Both the position numbers and the translations under genes were made by a program. Under the pieces are notes generated by a model. It made no database searches and was not told the origin of the DNA. It saw only the letters and a program-made list of their open reading frames with translations. DNA of 64,000 nucleotides from Sanguinoderma infundibulare (Eukaryota; Basidiomycota; Agaricomycetes; Polyporales; Polyporaceae), in assembly GCA_032821775.1 (NCBI GenBank), contig JAVLRN010000012.1, positions 2,232,001 to 2,296,000 of the forward strand, written 5' to 3'. Below are positions 36,560-45,194 of the stretch, piece after piece. The first letter of the stretch is position 1; the number at the start of each line of letters is the position of its first letter.

Positions 36560-37910
36560 ATGTCCACACAGAAGGCGCTCGTTATCCCTGAAGCGCTGCA
36601 GCCGTGGATAGTTCGCGACGACTGGCCTATCCCCAAGCCTGGTCCAAACGAAGTTCTTGTCAAGGTCGTGGCCGCCGCGCTCAACCCCGGCGACTGGAAG
36701 GTTCAGGTGACCGGGGTGACGCGATGGGTCTCGGAGTATCCGTTCATCAACGGCATGGACGGTGCCGGGATCGTCGAGGAGCTCGGCTCGGATGTCACGA
36801 GCTTCGTGAAGGGCGACAAGATGTGAGCACTTCCCCAGTCGCTCCGCTCGGATGCACGCATGTCCTGCATATAGTCTGTTTCCGGGTGGTCTCGATGTCC
36901 TTCACGCAACCTTCCAGCAGTACAGCATCGTTCCCGCAGCAAACGCAGCCAAGGTGCGTTGATTTCTTACTACGAACACGCACCATTCGTCTGTGTCCGA
37001 CTAAGCAGTCTTGCAGATCCCGGACAACATCTCTTTTGAACAGGCCGCCTCGGTTCCGCTCGGCCTCGCCACCGTCGCCGCCGGGATTTGGGCGCACCAC
37101 CCCGAAGCGAGCTCCGTCGACTTTCCTGCACCCTGGGAGGAGCGCGGAGCAACGAAGTTTGCCGGCCAGCCCGCACTCGTCATCGGCGGCGCGTCGTCCG
37201 TCGGCCAGTTCGGTACGCGATCTTCCCCATCCCTGTTTACCTACCCTGCGCGCGCCACCCCGACTGACGCACGCTTTTCTGTTCATCATCCAGCCATCCA
37301 GCTCGCGAAAATCCAGGGCTTCTACCCCATCCTGACCACTGCCTCCCCGCACAACGCGACGTTCCTCGAGTCGATCGGCGCGACGCACATCCTCGACCGC
37401 TCGCTCCCGTTCGACCGGCTCGCCCAGGAAATTCTGCGCCTGACGGGCGGGCAGGCGCCGACGTACGCCTACGATGCCATCTCGTCGCGGGAGACGCAGC
37501 GCTTCGCGTACGACGCGCTCGCGGCACCGGGCGGCGCGCTCGTCGTGACCGACCCGTTCTCGCACGAGTTCCTCGCGGACAAGATCAAGGCGGGGGACGG
37601 GAAGCGTGTCGCGTGGCCGTTCGCGTCGCTCGCTCTGCCGGGGAACCGGAAGCTTGGGGAGGAGCTGTACGCGCATTTGACGGAGTGGCTCGCGACCGGC
37701 TTCATCGTGGTGCGTGTCTGATCTCGGGCTGATGCGGAACGGGAGGACGGAATGCGTTTGCTGAATGCACACTGGCACCATTGCGAATAGCCGAACAGGA
37801 TCGAGCTTTTACCTGGAGGCTTGAAGGCCATTCCGGAGGGGCTGCAAAGGATGAAGGACAACAAGGTCAGCGGCGTGAAGCTCGTCGTTCATCCTCAGGA
37901 CACCGAATGA
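36560..37910 (+). CDS. Zinc-free medium-chain reductase; paralogue 4
   Basis: The ATG at 36560 begins MSTQKALVIPEALQPWIVRD. The GroES-like half has PKPGPNEVLVKVVAAALNPG, NGMDGAGIVEELGSDVTSFV and GDK, then after an intron (I)LFPGGLDVLHATFQQYSIV. Here the FQGW of paralogues 1, 3 and 6 is changed to FPGG. Exon 3 is IPDNISFEQAASVPLGLATV through FAGQPALVIGGASSVGQF. Exon 4 is AIQLAKIQGFYPILTTASPH to ATGFIV, with AYDAISSRETQRFAYDALAA. Exon 5 is PNRIELLPGGLKAIPEGLQR to HPQDTE (stop 37910). No zinc ligands. Exons 3 and 4 and the intron between them are nearly identical to copy 5, whereas exons 1 and 5 differ clearly. That is a mosaic pattern. Confidence 0.88.
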
Positions 37911-39192
37911 GGCGCATGTCATGAAGGATCTGAAGTAAACGGTACGGTTGTCCCCGCTCCGCTTTGTACTATCAATTTAATCCGGTTTGTCAAGTTGCAA
38001 GTGCGATAGTCGATCTTTGCAACTGAATATTGTCTTCTTGTCTTGTAACGTGAACTCGCCCGACTCGCGCATTTCCAGGAGGATTCGGTGCTTGACCCCA
38101 TCAAAGTTCCAATAGGCTGAGGCAATATTCTACGCCATGAAGCTCCAGTACAACAGAGGGTACGCTAGTGCGGAGGCGACGAAGAAAACGCTAAGCGACT
38201 CCGGCTGGTGGGGCTACAATGACCTATATCTGCTCCACGGGCCGATTGGGGACCGAAGTTAGGTGTCGAGAATCGTTGGTATCGTTGAATTCGTCCTTTG
38301 TCTCGTCAGCCACTCACTGCAAAAAATGGACGCCTGGTTGCCAATAGTATAGATGTGTGGAGTGTTCCTAGACACAAGTAGACACGACGGGATACGGCAT
38401 CTAGACGGAAGCGTGAATAGATGCCACGAGTGTTCCTAGCCCACACTAGACGCGCCCGGATCTAGCTGATCTGCCGCCTGTCGGTTGCAGATAATGGCAG
38501 GCATCCTATCCAACGCTAGATCCACAGTTCCGCAGGCCATGTACTCCGTGTGGATGTATGTAGATCGAGTTAATATAGGGACTAATAGACCCAACTGCAT
38601 ATAGAATTGGGCTCTATGTTGCAGGCCACCGCCATCGAGCACAACTGTGACTTCAACTCGAAGTGATGGCGCAGCCATCCAACTCGGATGGCTCGGTTCG
38701 CTTGGATGCACTATTCCTGACATTTATGAAACAGATGCTCGTTCTCCATTGTTGTATGCAAATAGTTAAAGCTACGTTACTATGAGACAGGGGTGCTGTA
38801 TAGGAGAGTTGGGACGACGTTCGCTATGCTGTCGCTGGAAGAAATGAGCAGAAGGACAATGAAGACTCAAGATCGTATCCGAGGATGAAACAGTCTGTGA
38901 GGGTGGAGATGCTGTCGGAGTTGGCGTGATAATGTGTGGACGATGGGATGAGAGCGTAGGTATAAATGCCAGCGACCCCGCCGTGTCCGTTGTAATGAAC
39001 GATGGAGACGCAACAATGCCTCCAGATGTATGGTCGAGATGAGAGATCCGAAGACGACGTTCTTTGGACCGTTGGCAAATGACTGCCTGAGGTCAAAAGC
39101 CCCCCGTTGAGATCGAAATTAGACAGGAGTCCAAAGAACCCCCGGGGCTTCCCCATAGTGAAAGTGCGCACGATGACCAGTTAGTGCTCGTG
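37911..39192. other. Spacer between reductase copies 4 and 5, left part
   Basis: No intact gene. A remnant resembling the copy 4 distal promoter motif lies at about 38281-38301. Two imperfect copies of an about 50-base unit occur at 38348-38404 and 38417-38465. An open frame at 38824-39171 (-) has no recognised domain. Confidence 0.45.
38348..38465. repeat. Imperfect tandem repeat, about 50-base unit, two copies
   Basis: Both copies contain ATAGATG, then GAGTGTTCCTAG, a TAGAC or CTAGAC element, and end with (G)ATCTAG-like sequence. The match is partial. Confidence 0.5.
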
Positions 39193-39575
39193 TTAGGCGG
39201 AGCACTTGTGTAGGCTGCTGAGTGTGAGCAGCCCGTCGGACCCATAGAGGTCGGCTCTCCACTGGTCGATGCGACGGCCGGAGTTGTGACCGTTTGGCTG
39301 GCAGTCTACGTTGGGAAGGCAAAATTCAGTGCGAGACTTTGGTCAGCAACGTCGTGAACAGCCGTCGGACATTTTCAATGCTCACTAATACAGCGTCGGA
39401 AGCCGTAGACAGCTAATCAGGTTCATGTCGTGGAGATCAGCCAGGGAAATAAAGGATGTACCACGCACCGTTGGATGAGACGCAGAACAGGGCGTAGGTA
39501 TCGTTGAAGATGGCGGGTAAGTCTTCTTCAAGCGTTACAGCCGGGCTGGGTCCATGTAAGCGCGAGGTGGACAGA
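39193..39575 (-). CDS. Unidentified gene fragment
   Basis: Two frames join through a GTGCGT...GTAG intron: EEDLPAIFNDTYALFCVSSN and then DCQPNGHNSGRRIDQWRADL with YGSDGLLTLSSLHKCSA, stop at 39193. The splice is in phase and the composition looks coding, with paired cysteines suggesting a secreted or lectin-like domain. I recognise no family. No start codon or 5' exon was found, and the foldback element begins only about 100 bases upstream of the first frame, so the gene may have been truncated. Low confidence. Confidence 0.3.
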
Positions 39576-39675
39576 TGACATAGATCTACCTAAGAACGTG
39601 TGAAGTGAGATGGCGTCACTCACGGCGTCTACATGTTCTGATTCGACGTAGAAACGGGCAGCGCGAGACCGCATA

Positions 39676-40287
39676 CACGCGAGGAAAACCAATATTTCTT
39701 GTCCCTAAGAATAGGCTGAAAAATGTTAATGAAAATGTCACGTTTTGCCGAACGTTATCCCCCGTATAGAACTCGAAGTTTAAGATTTCTCTGAATGTTC
39801 GCCCAAAGTTGACGTTTCGGGCCGCATTCCGAGGCCAACAAAATGTGACGGAGAATGTCACGTTCTATTGGCTGCACAACATTGCGGAGAACTTCGAGTT
39901 TTAATGAACATTCAAACTCAGATAGTATTTAAAGTTCTTCGCTGAAATGGTCAATAAACTTGAAGTTTTTAGCAACATTTACCGAGTTTTATGAGAACTT
40001 CAAGTTTATTAACCATTTCAGCGGAGAACTTTAAATACTATCTGAGTTTGAATGTTCATTAAAACTCGAAGTTCTCCGCAATGTTGTGCAGCCAATAGAA
40101 CGTGACATTCTCCGTCACATTTTGTTGGCCTCGGAATGCGGCCCGAAACGTCAACTTTGGGCGAACATTCAGAGAAATCTTAAACTTCGAGTTCTATACG
40201 GGGGATAACGTTCGGCAAAACGTGACATTTTCATTAACATTTTTCAGCCTATTCTTAGGGACAAGAAATATTGGTTTTCCTCGCGTG
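39676..40287. mobile_element. Foldback/MITE-like element, 292-base arms and 28-base loop
   Basis: 39676-39967 and 39996-40287 are reverse complements of each other with only about two mismatches, both close to the loop. The outer tips read CACGCGAGGAAAACC. The same artificial 60-residue frame appears from both arms, which is how the symmetry shows in translation. No transposase is encoded. Flanks carry a possible 3-base ATA duplication (39673-39675 and 40288-40290). The arms are AT-richer than the surrounding genes. It is probably a young non-autonomous insertion whose transcript would fold into a long hairpin. Confidence 0.85.
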
Positions 40288-40519
40288 ATACAAGCAGCGG
40301 GAGATAGTTGTGTCTAGATGAACTATTCGCGCCTACAAGCGCCCCGGCACAGGTTCGCTGTAGCGCGCATGGGCTACATATGGGTAGTTCTTGTATCACA
40401 CCTAGACGAAACCCGATTAGATGAGGCTTTAGCGCAGTGACTACCTCAACTCCGATTCTCGGAAGAAGCTTACCAATTAATTTCGCGCACACCCTGACAA
40501 TGTGCGGCCAAGGGGTGCG

Positions 40520-40526
40520 TATAAAT
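40520..40526 (+). promoter_or_regulatory. TATA box of reductase copy 5
   Basis: TATAAAT in the same GGGTGCGTATAAATGAG context as copy 4, but about 93-99 bases from the ATG because of a 31-base insertion at the start codon. A second TATAAA-like string (in CATATAAAGG, about 40597) lies inside that insertion. Confidence 0.6.
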
Positions 40527-40618
40527 GAGACGTCCGTATCGTCAAAACAGCTCACTGACGCCGTTCTTCTGCTCCTCTCTCCCCAGCATAGCACTCATAT
40601 AAAGGGTCTATCGCGGTC

Positions 40619-42003
40619 ATGCCTACACAGAAGGCGTTGGTGCTCCCTGCGGCGCAGCAGCCGTGGATCGTTCGCGACGATTGGCCCATCTCCAAGCCCG
40701 GTCCACACGAAGTTCTCGTCAAGGTCGTGGCCGCCGCGCTCAACCCGGCGGACTGGAAGATCCAAACGGAAACATTGTCCGAATCTTGGGTCAAGGATCA
40801 CCCGTTTGTCACCGGCCTTGACGGTGCGGGGATTGTCGAGGAGCTCGGCTCTGATGTCACAAACCTCGCGAAGGGCGACAAGATGTGAGAGCTCGATCGC
40901 TCCGCTGCGTCATCATCAGATGCTCATCCATCATACGTACAGTCTGTTTCCAGGCAATTACAATCGCATTCACGCAACCTTCCAGCAGTACAACATCGTT
41001 CCCGCCACAAACGCAGCCAAGGTACGGTGATGATCGCTTGCGAAGTTCGAACACGCGCCTTTCGTTCGAGTCCGACTGAGCAGTCTTGCAGATCCCGGAC
41101 AACATCTCTTTCGAGCAGGCCGCCTCAGTCCCACTCTGCCTCGCCACCGTCGCCGCCGGGATTTGGGCGCACCACCCCGAAGCGAGCTCCGTCGACTTTC
41201 CTGCACCCTGGGAGGAGCGCGGAGCAACGAAGTTTGCCGGCCAGCCCGCACTCGTCATCGGCGGCGCGTCGTCCGTCGGCCAGTTCGGTACGCGATCTTC
41301 CCCATCCCTGTTTACCTATCCTGCGCGCGGGCGCCACCCCGACTGACCCACGCTTTTCTGTTCATCGCCCAGCCATCCAGCTCGCAAAAATCCAGGGTTT
41401 CTCCCCCATCCTGACCACCGCCTCCCCGCACAACGCGACGTTCCTCGAGTCGATCGGCGCGACGCACGTCCTCGACCGCTCGCTCCCGTTCGACCGGCTC
41501 GCCCAGGAAATTCTGCGCCTGACGGGCGGGCAGGCGCCGACGTACGCCTACGATGCCATCTCGTCGCGGGAGACGCAGCGCTTCGCGTACGACGCGCTCG
41601 CGGCACCGGGTGGCGCGCTCGTCGTGACCGACCCGTTCTCGCACGAGTTCCTCGCGGACAAGGACAAGGCGGGCGACAGGAAGCGTGTCGCGTGGCCGTT
41701 CGCGTCGCTCGCTCTGCCGGGGAACCGGAAGCTTGGGGAGGAGCTGTACGCACATTTGACGGAGTGGCTCGCGACCGGGCTGATTGTGGTACGTGTCCGA
41801 CCTCGACATGCGGTAGTCTATGCTACATACATACTTGTGAGTGAGGCTGCCGGAACGTGTTTGCTGACGGGGGCCGCGAACAGCCGAACAGGGTCGAAGT
41901 CCTGCCTGGGGGTTTGAAGGGCATCCCGGCGGGGCTGGAAAGGATGAAGGAGAACAAGGTCAGCGGGGTGAAGCTTGTCGTTCGTCCTCAGGACACCGAA
42001 TGA
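40619..42003 (+). CDS. Zinc-free medium-chain reductase; paralogue 5
   Basis: The ATG at 40619 begins MPTQKALVLPAAQQPWIVRD. Exon 1 differs from copy 4 at roughly 20 of 88 residues (for example QTETLSESWVKDHPFVTG). Exon 2 is (I)LFPGNYNRIHATFQQYNIV. Exon 3 is IPDNISFEQAASVPLCLATV through GGASSVGQF, with one residue difference from copy 4 (Gly to Cys). Exon 4 has five differences in about 139. Exon 5, PNRVEVLPGGLKGIPAGLER to RPQDTE (stop 42003), has seven in 39. All motifs are intact. Start codon context: a 31-base insertion separates the conserved CCCCAGC leader from the coding sequence and supplies a new ATG. No zinc ligands. Substrate unknown. Confidence 0.88.
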
Positions 42004-43283
42004 GACGTATGGCATGAAGAACTTGAATCTGACCGGAACGGCGCGAGCGGCGAACTCTACGCTTTGTACTAGATGCCATCGGATCTACAGCCTGTCACCG
42101 TCAGCGTTCCTCCGTGTGTAGGACCATTTACAGTCGCGACGCGGACGGAAGCATTCTACGTCCGAGCTCCCCCTGACATTCGATATGCCAATCTAGACAG
42201 GGATAGCCTGATTCTTCTCCCCGCCGTCATAGTGTCCTTATCTGCGTGAAAGATAGGTGTCTGTTCGCAACTCCGGGCTATCCGAGCCACAAGGGATGGT
42301 AACGAACGAAATTTGTGCGTGTACATCACGCCCAATCGCTTGGTTTACACGAGCGATCAGATCATGAACCCAACTCACGGCTAGTATGGGCGAGTGTCGA
42401 AGGTTCGTCCTCTACTAATTTTATTGGTCGTTCATGCGGGTCGATCGCCATCGACGTCAGCTGTCAAGGGACGATACATGACATACAGTTCCATCGATCG
42501 ACCATCTATGCACGTCGTCATATCCAACTAGCCCTCCTCGCTGCCAAGAGAGGGATAGAACCGCAACTCTGAGTTTGCTGGAATCTAGATAAACGTTTAT
42601 GTAGCATGCGTCGTGATGTCGTGTTCGTTGTCAGAAGAAGAAACACGTCTGGAATCCGATATACTGTAGACACATTCATCCACTACCTGCCACCGCGATG
42701 TTAAGCACCTGGCGGTGAACGGCGTCGGCGAAAAGATGGTGCTCGATTTAGTTGATGCACCGACGTGTCGAATAGTCAGCTCCTCACTTCAATCGAAGTT
42801 CACGCTCACCCCTAGGGCGTCGCGAGCCTCGCGGCTCCGCAAGCGTCGGTCGTCGGCCTGGTCGCATGCCATTGACGTCGAGTCGTCGACAGTTGAATAG
42901 GGACTCTTCCATTTCGGGACGTTTGTTTGGCAACGGCCTCTGCAACAAACAACGGATATTGGGCGCTCGGGGACACCGGGCCGAGTGGCGCTCAGATAAG
43001 TATGCGTCTTTATACAGATGGGTAATGCTCTATGCTATGCCGACATGCCACGGTCGTCACGCGGAAGTGTACAATACAGTAAGTCCAAGGTCCGTCTACT
43101 ACTAAGTGCGGGGTCCCACATAGATATAGATACATTATGGTATAGTCGTCCGTTTTGCCAAACCAAAGTCAAAAAAAGTCAAATCAACGTCCCGGTGCAG
43201 ATCCGCTCCAAGCAAACATCACGCAATCTCCATAGGCAGGAGCTTGGAGAGGGAAAGAGGGGGACTGCACGGTCCGCCTTCGT
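42004..43283. other. Convergent 3' region after reductase array
   Basis: Scattered open frames (42315-42572, 42866-43105, 43018-43296, all +) have no motif. Nothing else was recognised. Confidence 0.45.
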
Positions 43284-43734
43284 TCATCGCGCGTAGATGA
43301 GGGGCGGGGGCGGGCTTTCGCTGGGCCCGAGTCGCCGCCGTACGTGGATCATCAGCTGGCCGTCGGCTTCGAAGGCGGCGCGGACGGACATCATGTCGAC
43401 GTCCGCCGGCGAGAAGACGACCTCCCATTCGTAGTGCGCTGCAAGCGGTGGGAAGGGGGATTCGAAAAGAAGGCGAAGCAGCCCAGTCGCGTGACGGGGT
43501 CGGCGGTCGCGCGCGACACGACGAGGAGCGAGAAGGATAACCCAAAACGACGGAGGTCAGCTATACCCATTACGACATCGAGTTCCCTCCCGGGTCTGCA
43601 CGCGCAGGCCAGAAGAGAAGGGAAGGCGTAATAAAGAGGAGAAGGTGTGTGAAGTCGTATGGGACGGACGGGAAGCGAATGCCAAGATCCGCAAAATGGA
43701 AGGGTTCGAAGGAAAGGAGGCGCATGCAAAAATG

Positions 43735-43769
<35 letters not shown>

Positions 43770-45194
43770 CAGAGAACTCGAGCGTACTCACAGTCGTTCT
43801 CCCGATGCCACAGATCCGCGACGACGGCGAGCCGCGCGCCCCTCTTCTCCGAAATCGTCACCATCTCCGGCGCGAGGCCTGCGGGCAGGCGCACCGCCAG
43901 CGTGTGCTGCGACGCGGACGAGCGGACGAGCATCGGGGGCGTCCGGGACGGCGCGCGCCGGGCGTGCGCGATGGGCGACTCGGGCGTGAAGAACGCGGAC
44001 GGGTGCGGGGACGGCGGCGCGAGCCCCGGTGAAGACTGCAGCGGCGACTGGAAAGCCGTGACCGAGGGCGACGGGTGCAGTAGAGGACTTGGAAAAGACG
44101 GGCTGGAGAGCTCTGGAGGAGGCGGGACGAACGAGATGCTTGGGGACCGCATGGGTATCGACGAAGAGGGTATTGCGCCCCTCGTTGTTGCGCTTGGTGT
44201 TGATGCTAATGCGCACGGGCGGAAGGACGTAGCAGACGACATCAGAGAGCCAGAAGCAGAACTTGCTGAAGCATCGGCGGAGGCCTCCTCAGAAACCGCG
44301 GGCTTTATCCGTTGGAGAGCGCAGGGCTCGAGGGTGGTGTTCGCGGGCAAGGACAGCGGTGGTGGCAGAGGAGTGGGGAGTGGGGAAGGTCCGCTAAGCG
44401 ACACTGCCGGTGTGGCACGCGCACGAGTCTGCGCCTGCGCCTGCGCTTGCTCCGACTGTCCGGGCGACTCGACCTCGGAAAAGTCAAAGATTCCGAATAG
44501 CAGCGACCCGGAACCACTACTCGGTCCCCTCGTATGAAATCGCTGGGGAGAAGCAAGGGGGAGTGCCTGAGCCGCTCCGCTCAGCATCGGGTTCAAGTTC
44601 AAAGGGGGAGTGCCCTGCGCGAGGACGTGCTGCACGGTCGAGCGCAGGCTGCCGACCAGGTCAGGTCGCCATAGGAGTCCTCCCTCGGTCGTCTGACGTC
44701 GGAACGTGGCCTCTGCGACGTTTTCTGCTGGGAAACATGAGTCGCGCATGCGGGGGGGTTGGAGATGAGGTAAAACATGGGCAGAACATGAGCGTGCGCC
44801 GTTCCAGTGACCGGATATTCTCTACGTACCGCCGACACGCACCCCTAGCTGGCAGCTAGCGAACGCGTGGCGGGACTAATCCAACTATGTACGCACCATC
44901 GATATCGTCCTGGAGGGATCGGCGAGGACGCGGCGCACGACCCAGCGTAGCGTATATCGAAGCCTTCCTCGCGCGGGCCGGCGACGATACGCCCCACAGG
45001 TCGAGCGCGTCGTGTGATGTAGACTGTTGGACACTTGGCCGAGCTCCGAGCGCGTCCTGTAAGACGGTGTCGACGCTGGAGAAAGTGTGACTCGGCCTCA
45101 GCCCGAATGATTGGCCGCCGGATGCCGTCACAGAAGAGACACGCGGCCGCCGGACGCTGCCGGAGAGTCGGCGCGAGCATGCGGAGAGAGACAT
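43284..45194 (-). CDS. Disordered protein with C-terminal Hsp20-like (alpha-crystallin) domain
   Basis: Model: ATG at 45194 (MSLSACSRRLSGSVRRPRV...), exon 1 to SLQDDID, GTGCGT...CCCAG intron, then AENVAEATFRRQTTEGGLLW in phase. A long Ser/Pro/Ala-rich segment (about 44600-43960, runs such as AQAQAQTRARATP and PPPPELSSPSFPSPLL) is predicted to be disordered. The end is a beta-sandwich like the alpha-crystallin fold: EMVTISEKRGARLAVVADLW, then SHYEWEVVFSPADVDMMSVR and AAFEADGQLMIHVRRRLGP, where the AxFxxDGxLxIxV block matches the small heat-shock A-x-x-x-n-G-v-L element. The stop is at 43284. The intron inside the fold (43439-43791, 353 bases) is long for this genome and holds a 34-base A tract. 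A chaperone role is inferred only; the 5' exon is less sure than the rest. Confidence 0.6.
43735..43768 (+). repeat. Poly(A) tract of 34 bases
   Basis: An uninterrupted A run (poly-T on the coding strand) inside the 353-base intron of the Hsp20-like gene, just 3' of the donor. It could be a slipped pyrimidine tract or the tail of an old retro-insertion. Confidence 0.9.

Noticed and set aside
39616..40317. Two open frames on opposite strands encoding the same 60-residue peptide, which could look like a duplicated small gene
   Set aside because: They are the two arms of one palindrome. The peptide has no known motif and the frame ends differ only where the symmetry ends, so it is a by-product of the inverted repeat.
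43735..43768. Poly(A) run as a transcript end or processed pseudogene
   Set aside because: The sequence next to it does not resemble a cDNA copy of any gene I recognise, and it lies within an intron whose flanking exons join in frame; kept only as a repeat.
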